A DNA stretch of 42,218 nt from a virus, in the IMG/VR virus record IMGVR_UViG_3300038701_000560, positions 1 through 42,218 of that record, one strand, 5' to 3'. A model generated the notes under the pieces. The model ran no database searches and was not told where the DNA came from. It saw only the letters and a program-made list of their open reading frames with translations. The translations under genes were made by a program, and so were the position numbers. This document shows positions 1 to 6,473 of this stretch, in pieces (positions within the stretch are counted from its first letter, which is position 1; each line of letters begins with the position of its first letter).

Positions 1-126
1 AGACGCTGATAGAGACCGCGACACTTGAGGGAGATTCATATCGTATTTATGCGTTTTTCGGCGATAAGTCAAATCTGGCTGACAAGGGTGATGAATTCCC
101 GGCTATACCAGCGGGAGGCAATGTAT
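1..126. repeat. Terminal direct repeat, left copy
   Basis: These 126 bases are identical to positions 42090-42215. The repeat falls inside a coding region, and the frame is continuous across the junction, so it most likely marks the closure of a circular or circularly permuted genome during assembly rather than a biological duplication. The last three bases of the window (42216-42218) differ from 127-129. Confidence 0.95.
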
Positions 127-551
127 GGCTGTCTATTGAGTACAGTAGCACAAAGCTAACAGCTATAGTTAATCGCGTATTGACACTGCTTGCGGGAAAG
201 GGGCTTAAATATACGGCGTATAAGCCAGGCTCGGCATTTACGGGAGCAGGCCAACCCGTAACTGTTAGAAACTTAGAAAACAATTTGATTGATAGCAACC
301 CAGCGGACGCGCAAGTTAAGTATCTTGGCACAGCTACGCCACCACAATTTACTGACGCTGTTGAAATAGACTTCTCTATAGTTCCTGACGCTGGTGGAGG
401 CGCTGGTAGCTCAGGAGGTGGCAGGTTGCCAGATGACCAGTTTATAATTACACCCGTAGGCGGCAGTACGCTTGTGCAGATATATAATCCAGCAAATAGT
501 TCAGCGGAAGTGCGCTTTGAAATTCAAATTATCGAAACAGAGGTTAGCTAA
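1..551 (+). CDS. Virion structural protein, C-terminal part (gene continues from the right end of the window)
   Basis: This is the 3-prime part of a gene that starts at 41690. When the ends are joined through the 126-base repeat the frame is open for 951 bases, giving a 316-residue protein; the codon phase at position 3 agrees with the phase at the right end. An ATG at 180 is therefore internal. The C-terminal region has a Gly/Ser-rich linker (GGGAGSSGGG) followed by a compact beta-rich tail. The gene lies between the major capsid gene and the DUF4054 connector, so a head or head-tail structural role is inferred. I do not recognise the family. Confidence 0.85.
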   Translation, partial: TLIETATLEGDSYRIYAFFGDKSNLADKGDEFPAIPAGGNVWLSIEYSSTKLTAIVNRVLTLLAGKGLKYTAYKPGSAFTGAGQPVTVRNLENNLIDSNPADAQVKYLGTATPPQFTDAVEIDFSIVPDAGGGAGSSGGGRLPDDQFIITPVGGSTLVQIYNPANSSAEVRFEIQIIETEVS

Positions 552-932
552 ATGGCTTTCGCAATCACAATAACAGACGTAAAAAATATGTGTCCAGAAG
601 CATCTAGCGTCAATAATGCAACCATTCAGCTTTATATTGATTTGGTTGCACAGGCTGATGCGTGCCTAGACGGTGCAGGGCTATCAGATACAGTGCAGCA
701 ATTCTTGAAGACTAGCGCGGTATGTCATTACATTGCGCGCAGTCAAGGTGGTACAGTTAAGAGCGAGTCGGACATGGACGGGGCATCGATTAGCTTTGAT
801 ACGTATAAAGTTGACGGCTACGGCTTGGCATCAACCACATTCGGGCAGAACATTTTATCTAGCGGCTATCAGTCGTGTTTTGCGTTTATGGATTCAATGC
901 CTAACCGATTCATTACGGCGGTGGGAAGATGA
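552..932 (+). CDS. DUF4054-like head-tail connector protein
   Basis: 126 residues. The N-terminus (ITITDVKNMCPEAS...IQLYIDLVAQAD) followed by helices and the C-terminal QSCFAFMDSMPNRFITAVGR resembles the DUF4054 family of phage connector proteins found between capsid and tail genes. The start abuts the preceding stop directly, and the stop overlaps the next start as ATGA, so the gene is translationally coupled into the head-tail joining block. It probably forms a ring under the portal. Family assignment is by eye. Confidence 0.7.
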   Translation: MAFAITITDVKNMCPEASSVNNATIQLYIDLVAQADACLDGAGLSDTVQQFLKTSAVCHYIARSQGGTVKSESDMDGASISFDTYKVDGYGLASTTFGQNILSSGYQSCFAFMDSMPNRFITAVGR

Positions 933-1270
933 GCTTTGTACGCGCACGCAGGTTAACAGATAAAGTCACAGTCTGGCGCAAGTCTGGCTACGACCCTAGC
1001 GACCCATACAGCGCTACTACTACTCGAGTGGGTGTGTTTAGCTGCAACTGGATTGAGGGCGGCAGCGCACAGCGAGATACAGAAGGCGTAGAGTTCAACC
1101 CAAACAAAACAATACGTTTGCAAAATGCTGATGTGAGGTTGAGTGACTATGTGTATATCGGTAGCATAACCGACGCAACACCACCGAGCAACGCTGAGAT
1201 TGTACGCAGTAGAAAAGGCGGCGGCACTATGCTTGCTGGCGGTTTGGATTTAACGGTTTATACGGGGTGA
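929..1270 (+). CDS. Head-tail adaptor/completion protein
   Basis: 113 residues, beta-rich and basic at the N-terminus (MSFVRARRLTDKVTVWRKSG). Size, the DKVTVWRKSGYDPSDPYS opening and position directly after the connector gene match head completion or stopper proteins (the SPP1 gp16/HK97 gp7-like niche). It overlaps the previous gene by four bases (ATGA). Function is inferred mainly from gene order. Confidence 0.6.
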   Translation: MSFVRARRLTDKVTVWRKSGYDPSDPYSATTTRVGVFSCNWIEGGSAQRDTEGVEFNPNKTIRLQNADVRLSDYVYIGSITDATPPSNAEIVRSRKGGGTMLAGGLDLTVYTG

Positions 1271-1274
1271 TGTT

Positions 1275-1478
1275 ATGAGTGATAAAAAATACATTAATCT
1301 ACACGCAGAGATAGACGAATTCGGCGTACTTAACCTAGTTGACGACGACGGGCGTATATTGGCAGGCGCAAGAAGCAAAAGCATTCATACTGCGCATGAA
1401 GAAGTAAGTTATGCGCATGTAGAGATAATTCTCAAAGATAACAATGGTCGGGGCTTTACTCGTAGCAAGGTTAAATAA
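1275..1478 (+). CDS. Small conserved-context protein, unknown
   Basis: 67 residues, mixed charge, with no membrane segment or recognisable motif. It sits four bases after the adaptor gene, and its stop shares bases with the next start (TAATG), so it is co-translated with the head-tail joining genes. It could be a minor structural or assembly factor. No function can be assigned. Confidence 0.6.
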   Translation: MSDKKYINLHAEIDEFGVLNLVDDDGRILAGARSKSIHTAHEEVSYAHVEIILKDNNGRGFTRSKVK

Positions 1479-1885
1479 TGCCATTCAAGCAAGGCAAAAC
1501 ACCCGCTGACGTAGCGCGTAAAATCAACAAGGCGTTAACCGTTGACTTGCCTAAAAATATCGAAAGTGGCTTGATTGGTATGTATAACGAGTTGGCGGGC
1601 ACGGCTGATTTTTATGTGCCTGTCGATACAAGCGCACTGGTACAGTCTCGCAGCTATCGCGTAAGACCTAGTGGAAATGGCTGGCGCATGACGTATGGCT
1701 ACTACACAGACTATGCGGTGGCGTTACACGAGCGCACGGATTGGAGTCCTAGACCACCAAACACCAAAGGCAAAAAGGGCGGCGGATACAACGAAAGCGC
1801 ACGACCTAACTGGATGAATCTGGCGTGGCGCGAAGTAGGCAATGATGCTGTGAAAGTCTTTGGTAAACTAATAGAGCCGAAATAA
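1478..1885 (+). CDS. HK97 gp10-like neck/tail-completion protein
   Basis: 135 residues. The pattern of a central VPVDTSALVQS segment, a YYTDYAVALHE motif and a basic Gly/Lys-rich stretch before a C-terminal helix is typical of the HK97 gp10 minor tail/neck family. Start and stop both overlap neighbours as TAATG. It probably works with the following terminator-like protein to cap and join the tail. Recognition is by motif and synteny. Confidence 0.65.
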   Translation: MPFKQGKTPADVARKINKALTVDLPKNIESGLIGMYNELAGTADFYVPVDTSALVQSRSYRVRPSGNGWRMTYGYYTDYAVALHERTDWSPRPPNTKGKKGGGYNESARPNWMNLAWREVGNDAVKVFGKLIEPK

Positions 1886-2280
1886 TGAACATACGACACG
1901 CTGACGAGATAAGAACATTTATACGCGATAACGCTCTGCCATCTTACAATCCCGCTATACAGTGGGATGAAATCCTGCCGCCATTCGATACTGACAGCCC
2001 TATTATATACTGTAGGCAAGAGGGGCGCTCTGTTGATGCGTTTGTGCGTCAAGTTGATGTGACGGTTTACCTTTTCAGCGGATTAAACGCAACGCTTGCA
2101 GAATTGAATCAACTGTATACTGACGCGGTGGCAGCGCTTGAATACATCAAAGCTAACTACAATGTAACTGACGGCATACGCGCAACTGTGACGCAAGACG
2201 TAATGGGCGAATACCGCACGGGGCAGAATCGCCGTTATTATACGTTTAGTGTGCTGTGTTATTCTGCCGAGGAATCATAA
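1885..2280 (+). CDS. Tail terminator-like protein
   Basis: 131 residues, alpha/beta. It opens with a short helix (IRHADEIRTFIRDN), carries a VDVTVYLFSG strand and ends with YYTFSVLCYS, a layout seen in lambda gpU/HK97 gp10-neighbour tail terminators. It is the last gene before the tail-tube gene, the usual place for the terminator that stops tube growth and joins the tail to the head. Its stop codon TAA forms the first bases of the palindromic operator at 2278. Confidence 0.65.
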   Translation: MNIRHADEIRTFIRDNALPSYNPAIQWDEILPPFDTDSPIIYCRQEGRSVDAFVRQVDVTVYLFSGLNATLAELNQLYTDAVAALEYIKANYNVTDGIRATVTQDVMGEYRTGQNRRYYTFSVLCYSAEES

Positions 2281-2325
2281 CTGGTTTAACCAGTTATTTA
2301 CTACTTGACAGATTAACGTTATTAT
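2278..2325 (+). promoter_or_regulatory. Palindromic operator plus late promoter for the tail operon (site A)
   Basis: Positions 2278-2296 read TAACTGGTTTAACCAGTTA, a perfect 19-bp palindrome. It is followed by a -35-like TTTACT (2297-2302), a 17-bp spacer and a -10-like TATTAT (2320-2325), which lies 31 bases before the tail-tube ATG. The same geometry recurs at 38467. An activator bound at about -45 would suit the weak -35 box. The TTGACA at 2305-2310 lacks a -10 at proper spacing. Confidence 0.7.
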
Positions 2326-2355
2326 AGAGGTTAACAATCAAACGAGGATTTAATC

Positions 2356-2769
2356 ATGTCAGTAGGTGGCGGATGGGTTGGCCGAGCGGTCAAAGTAACA
2401 ACTTTCGGCGGTAGTACGCTTGCGGGTGTAGTAACCAAAGATTTATCTTATTCGATTAGCGGTCTTGACACGGGAGACGATACGAGTGGCGGTAATGCTG
2501 AGTATCATTCTGAGCCTGGACGTATTGACCGCACTATGTCAATTAGCGGAAAGGCCAAAAACCTAGACCTGCTGGCGTCAATCGAGACTAACGTGGCTAA
2601 CGGTCAAAACATCTATGCAACAACCATTACATGGCCTGACGGTGGCTCTACGCTATCTGGTGACGTGTTTATCACTTCATTCAGCCAAGGTAACCCACAC
2701 GAAGAGTTAGGCACTTACGAAATGGAAATTGCATTCTCTGGTGCGCCAACGTTTACAGCGGCGGTTTAA
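2356..2769 (+). CDS. Major tail tube protein
   Basis: 137 residues with good SD sequence (GAGG) before ATG. Gly/Thr-rich beta structure, a central HSEPGRIDRTMSISGKAKN segment and the C-terminal GTYEMEIAFSGAPTF are typical of small siphovirus tail tube proteins. It is followed by frameshifted chaperone genes and the tape measure gene, the canonical tail order. It has its own promoter and operator (2278-2325), as expected for a protein needed in many copies. Confidence 0.8.
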   Translation: MSVGGGWVGRAVKVTTFGGSTLAGVVTKDLSYSISGLDTGDDTSGGNAEYHSEPGRIDRTMSISGKAKNLDLLASIETNVANGQNIYATTITWPDGGSTLSGDVFITSFSQGNPHEELGTYEMEIAFSGAPTFTAAV

Positions 2770-2770
2770 T

Positions 2771-3115
2771 ATGATGTTTGGTCGCAAGGCAAAACTAGGC
2801 TGGGAAGGCGAAAAGCACGAGCTAACGGTTACAATGGAATTGGTAGAGGCGATTGACGAAGAGGTCAATGTTTTGGCCACTGCTATTGAGCTAGACAAGG
2901 GTGGCATTCCTAAAATCACTCTTATTGCAAAACTATACTCTGTGCTACTTGCTGGTGCTGGCGTCGTTGTGTCAAAAGAGGAAATTTACGAGTCTATCAT
3001 GTCTAACCCTGCTGATAGCGCTGACTTAGTAGCGGCAGCGCGTTATGTGTTGCAACTATGCTTTCCACAGCTAGAGACTAGCGAGCGGACATCAGGAAAA
3101 AAGCAGAAGGGGTAG
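2771..3115 (+). CDS. Tail assembly chaperone, short form (gpG-like)
   Basis: 114 residues from ATG 2771; a second ATG follows at once. An upstream GTG at 2729 would overlap the tail-tube gene by 41 bases and is less likely. The protein is helical with an acidic middle and a Lys/Ser-rich C-terminus (SERTSGKKQKG). It lies between tail tube and tape measure, where lambda-type gpG sits, and its 3-prime end contains a -1 slippery site that extends it into a gpGT-like product. It is expected to bind the tape measure during tail assembly. Confidence 0.8.
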   Translation: MMFGRKAKLGWEGEKHELTVTMELVEAIDEEVNVLATAIELDKGGIPKITLIAKLYSVLLAGAGVVVSKEEIYESIMSNPADSADLVAAARYVLQLCFPQLETSERTSGKKQKG

Positions 3116-3315
3116 AGCGCTACCCCTATGCCGATTTGATTGGTACTTGTTACGCTCTAGGGTTAACGCCTAGCGAGGCCCGCAATATGTCACCGACTGA
3201 GCTGGGGAAATGGTTCAACGCCAATCGACCAAAACAAAACGTTGCTGGCATGAGCGAAGAGCAAGCGCAAATGCTAACGGATATGATTAACGCCAACCCA
3301 GAGGAATACGATTAA
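2771..3315 (+). CDS. Tail assembly chaperone, -1 frameshift fusion (gpGT-like)
   Basis: Ribosomes that slip -1 on A AAA AAG (3097-3103) bypass the TAG at 3113 and read an open frame to TAA at 3313-3315, giving about 181 residues. The added T domain contains YPYADLIGTCYALGLTPSEA and ends NPEEYD. No independent start with an SD is evident for this second frame, and it stops immediately before the tape measure ATG. The frame-minus extension without a start codon, position and signal all match lambda gpG/gpGT. Confidence 0.85.
3097..3126 (+). other. Programmed -1 ribosomal frameshift signal
   Basis: A canonical slippery heptamer A AAA AAG occupies 3097-3103 in the zero frame. Five bases later a perfect 7-bp hairpin follows: GGGGTAG (3109-3115), loop AGCG, CTACCCC (3120-3126). 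The zero-frame stop TAG lies within the stem. Slippery site, spacer and stem are all those of a classical -1 signal. Confidence 0.88.
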
Positions 3316-5064
3316 ATGACACAAAAAGTTGGCGGTATTGAGTTTGATGTTGATGTAGATGCTAGCGGCGTTAAATCCGCTAGCTCTACTGTGCAAGCTG
3401 ACCTAAAAAATGTTGAATCCTCGTTTAATAAAGTAGACTCATCCACAAAAAAATTCAATAAAACGGCAATCAAAGCAGGTAAAAGTTTAGGTGGTGTTGG
3501 TCGCAATGCTGGCATGGCTGGCATACAGATTCAGCAATTTGTCGGACAGATTCAAGGCGGTCAATCCGCCTTGCTTGCGCTATCTCAACAGGGCGCTGAC
3601 TTAGGTTTTGTGCTTGGTCGCGCTGGATTGGGTGCGGCTGTCGGTATTGCTGCTACTGCATTAAGCTTCTTAATACCAGCACTAACTGGCTCAGGCTCAG
3701 AAGTTTCAGAGTTAAAAGATAGAATCAAAGAGCTTGGCGAAGAAATAAAGCTTACAACCAATCAAATTAGATTCCTCGCAGACGAAAATGACACATCAAT
3801 GAATGATATGTCAAAGGCTAATATTGAATTAGCCGATAAACTAAAAAATGCGCGCGAAGAATTAGAAAAAATGCAGACTGCTGGGACTGGTTTAGACTCA
3901 GGTCAATTTGCAATACCTCGCAGCGCAGAGGAAAACCAAAAGCGATACGCAGTAGCTATCGAAGAGACTAGAAAGCGAATAAACGCGCTCAGCACAGAAA
4001 TAGACATTAACAATCAAGAGATGCTAAAGCTCAGTCGTGAGACTGCTGGACTAGGAAAAGAAACCGAAGAGACAGAGAAGAATACAAAAGATTACACGAC
4101 AGCGCTGCAAGCCCAAGTAATAGCACTTGAATCAGGCGCAAAGGCTGCTGAGGTTTATGCCGCAGCAGAGGCGGCAGTTGCTAACGGAACAACCGAACAA
4201 CTACCGCAAATCATTGAGCTAATAAACCGTAAGTATGAATTAAAAGCAGCACAAGAGCAGGCTGCGCAAGCTGCTAGAAATGAAGCGGCAGCAATGCGCG
4301 AGCAAGAATCAGAATATCAAAAATTCTTAGCGGCTCTTGAGCAAGGCGAAGCAGAAAAGCTGGCAAGAGAAGAGGGCGCAACTAATACCCTTGACGCATT
4401 CAGGCAAAGCCTTATGTCTGAGGAGCAGTTACGCGCAGAGGCTTACCAGCGCGAGCTTGAGCAGTTCAGGGAAGCGGCAGAAATTCTAGGTATTAGTAAA
4501 GATGAAGTGCGCGAGCTTGAAAAACAAAAAGCAAAACAGCACGCTGACGAATTGCTAGATATAGAAAAAAGAAGGGCTGACGCAGAAAAAGCCATTGAGC
4601 AGAAGAAATTCAAAGATAAACTAAATGTAGCATCTTCAATGTTTGGCAATCTGTCTAGTCTGATGAACACTGAAAGTAAAAAAATGTTCGAGATTGGCAA
4701 GGCCGCCGCTACTGCTGGCGCAATTGTCGACGGTATTGCAGCAGTGCAAGGAGCTTACAAGGTGGGCTCAAAAATAGGTGGCCCGCCATTAGGTGCGGCA
4801 TTTGCGGCGACAGCGGCGGCTGCGACGCTAGCTAACATTAAACAGATTCAATCCACCCAATTCGGCAGCGCAGGCAGTGGACAGTCATTCCAGGGTGGTC
4901 AAGTTGTCAACAACGTATCAAGCCAGCAATCACAGCCACAACAACGAAACGTATCCATAGCTCTAACAGGCTCAAGCTTTACAGGCGGCGATATACGCAC
5001 GCTAATCGGGCAAATTAACGAAGAATTAGGTGACGGCGTAACGCTTAACACCACAGGAGGCTAA
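3316..5064 (+). CDS. Tail tape measure protein
   Basis: 582 residues, short for a tape measure. Residues about 65-123 contain the family-typical IQIQQFVGQIQGGQSALLALSQQGADLGFVLG block leading into a hydrophobic segment (about 96-123). The middle (about 130-450) is long, charged and coiled-coil, rich in Glu/Lys/Ala. A second Ala/Gly-rich hydrophobic region lies at about 463-513. It sets tail length and may help DNA entry. It begins one base after the chaperone fusion stops. Confidence 0.88.
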   Translation: MTQKVGGIEFDVDVDASGVKSASSTVQADLKNVESSFNKVDSSTKKFNKTAIKAGKSLGGVGRNAGMAGIQIQQFVGQIQGGQSALLALSQQGADLGFVLGRAGLGAAVGIAATALSFLIPALTGSGSEVSELKDRIKELGEEIKLTTNQIRFLADENDTSMNDMSKANIELADKLKNAREELEKMQTAGTGLDSGQFAIPRSAEENQKRYAVAIEETRKRINALSTEIDINNQEMLKLSRETAGLGKETEETEKNTKDYTTALQAQVIALESGAKAAEVYAAAEAAVANGTTEQLPQIIELINRKYELKAAQEQAAQAARNEAAAMREQESEYQKFLAALEQGEAEKLAREEGATNTLDAFRQSLMSEEQLRAEAYQRELEQFREAAEILGISKDEVRELEKQKAKQHADELLDIEKRRADAEKAIEQKKFKDKLNVASSMFGNLSSLMNTESKKMFEIGKAAATAGAIVDGIAAVQGAYKVGSKIGGPPLGAAFAATAAAATLANIKQIQSTQFGSAGSGQSFQGGQVVNNVSSQQSQPQQRNVSIALTGSSFTGGDIRTLIGQINEELGDGVTLNTTGG

Positions 5065-5067
5065 ACC

Positions 5068-5199
5068 ATGTCATTTACAGCACAATCAAAAGCAACTGTA
5101 CCATCACCAACCACAAAACCTGTAGAGGAAAAGGCGTCCGTACCTACGCCCACAGCTAGAACGGCAGAAGATAAAGCACCAATTCCTGCGCCGGAGTGA
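5068..5199 (+). CDS. 43-residue protein made of 14-residue Pro/Lys repeats
   Basis: An ATG at 5068 follows a strong SD (CAGGAGG). The protein is almost wholly repeat: a partial unit (TAQSKATVPS), then PTTKPVEEKASVPT and PTARTAEDKAPIPA. These match the 14-residue units in the N-terminus of the next gene, although the two are in different frames and separated by 11 bases. It may be a real stalk/linker peptide or a relic of repeat-mediated rearrangement. Function unknown. Confidence 0.6.
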   Translation: MSFTAQSKATVPSPTTKPVEEKASVPTPTARTAEDKAPIPAPE

Positions 5200-5210
5200 T
5201 AGGATAAACA

Positions 5211-6473
5211 ATGAGCAGACACGATACAGAAAATCCATCGGTTATTAATGACCCGAGCGAATTAACGCCTGAAAATATAGCGGACATCAGTGGCCCTGAT
5301 GATTTTCTAGCTCGCCCATCTGGTAATATTGACGACCCAAACGAGTTAAATGCACTATCTCAGGCAAGCATTGACAGCCCAGACTCCGCAAGCGCTAGGC
5401 CCGCAACTGCCACCGCCGCACCAACTGCCAAATCAGCCGAAAATAAAACTGCGGTAACTATACCAGTTAACAAGACAGTACAAAGCAAAGCAATAATAGG
5501 TTTGCCACTTGCGAAAACGGCGCAGATAAAGCCCGTTGTCGACTCTCCAGAAGATATCACAGCAGAGAATAAGGTGGTGACTGGGCTTCCCTCTAGCGCT
5601 GATGCGATTGCTAAGGCTGTTACACCTGCGCCTGTCAACAAGGCAGCGCAACCCGCAACTCCAGCAGGATTGCCAGTAACGCTAACGCCTAGCGCTGGCG
5701 TGCCGTTATTGCCACCTTTCCCGCTCAATCATGCAAGGGTGCTGTATAATAACTTGCTCGAGGGGTCGACAGTTACATCGTCTACAGGTGAAAACCCAGA
5801 GTATACGCTAGTTCCGAATACAGCTAATAAGTGGAATTTTGAAACAACTGGCTGGGTTAAATTTGTTTTGGATGAGTCGAAACAAATAGACACGATCTGC
5901 ATTGGTGCTCAATCAATGTCAAATAACGGCTACTCTGTTCAACCATTTTATAGAACATCGGAGGGCGGCACTTTAGTTGCTTTCTCAGCAGCGAGAGTTG
6001 TGACAACAAGTAACGCAGTCATGTTTCATCTTCTAGAGCCGATTAATGCTGCGGTTATAGAAATCTACACGACAGAGGGTTTCGGCGCTGGAGATATTGG
6101 ATTTATATCCGCTGGGATAGCACTGCAAATGCAAAGACCTTTCTTTAACGGGCATGTACCAATCACCGATGGAGATGTAACGCAGTATTATAGCAATCGA
6201 ACGGAAAGCGGTGAGATTATTGGGCAGCAAATAAGGCGACAGGGCTATGAGACTAGCGCGTCTTGGCAGAATATAGATGACACATGGTATCGCACATACT
6301 TTGCGCCATTTAAGCAGGCGGCAAAGCTTAGGCCGTTTTTCTTTGCGTGGAATCTGCTTGAGTACCCTGACGATGTGGGGTTATGCCGTATATCAGAGGA
6401 TGTTAGCGCCCCCATGCAAAACGGTACGCGCACTAAGCGCAGCATCAGCATGAATTTATTGGGTGCTGGCTAA
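5211..6473 (+). CDS. Tail-tip protein with 14-residue repeat stalk and distal-tail-like C-terminus
   Basis: 420 residues. Residues 15-154 are ten consecutive 14-residue units each starting with Pro; the first four are degenerate and acidic, the last six follow P-x-x-K-T-A-x-x-K-x-V-V-x-x. Residues about 165-420 form a globular domain (FPLNHARVLYNNLLEGSTV... to SISMNLLGAG) that looks beta-sandwich-like. Gene order (after tape measure, before hub) suggests a distal tail/baseplate component. It overlaps the hub gene start (TAATG). The repeat stalk is unusual for a distal tail protein. Confidence 0.65.
   Translation: MSRHDTENPSVINDPSELTPENIADISGPDDFLARPSGNIDDPNELNALSQASIDSPDSASARPATATAAPTAKSAENKTAVTIPVNKTVQSKAIIGLPLAKTAQIKPVVDSPEDITAENKVVTGLPSSADAIAKAVTPAPVNKAAQPATPAGLPVTLTPSAGVPLLPPFPLNHARVLYNNLLEGSTVTSSTGENPEYTLVPNTANKWNFETTGWVKFVLDESKQIDTICIGAQSMSNNGYSVQPFYRTSEGGTLVAFSAARVVTTSNAVMFHLLEPINAAVIEIYTTEGFGAGDIGFISAGIALQMQRPFFNGHVPITDGDVTQYYSNRTESGEIIGQQIRRQGYETSASWQNIDDTWYRTYFAPFKQAAKLRPFFFAWNLLEYPDDVGLCRISEDVSAPMQNGTRTKRSISMNLLGAG
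5253..5672 (+). repeat. Ten tandem 42-bp units coding 14-residue repeats
   Basis: Ten in-frame 42-base units encode residues 15-154 of the tail-tip protein, each beginning with a Pro codon. Units 5-10 (5421-5672) are the best conserved at the protein level. The DNA copies are diverged, so this is an old amplification rather than a recent microsatellite. Confidence 0.85.

Noticed and set aside
1-126. Terminal repeat as attachment site or true long terminal repeat
   Set aside because: It lies within a continuous coding frame, no integrase is present, and the length fits an assembly overlap.
2305-2310. TTGACA as -35 of the tail-tube promoter
   Set aside because: No -10-like sequence lies 15-19 bases downstream; the TTTACT/TATTAT pair matches the second late promoter exactly.
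5360-5728. 122-residue antisense frame in the tail-tip gene
   Set aside because: It is the mirror of the 42-bp repeats; hydrophobic repeats arise from reading Lys/Pro codons backwards.
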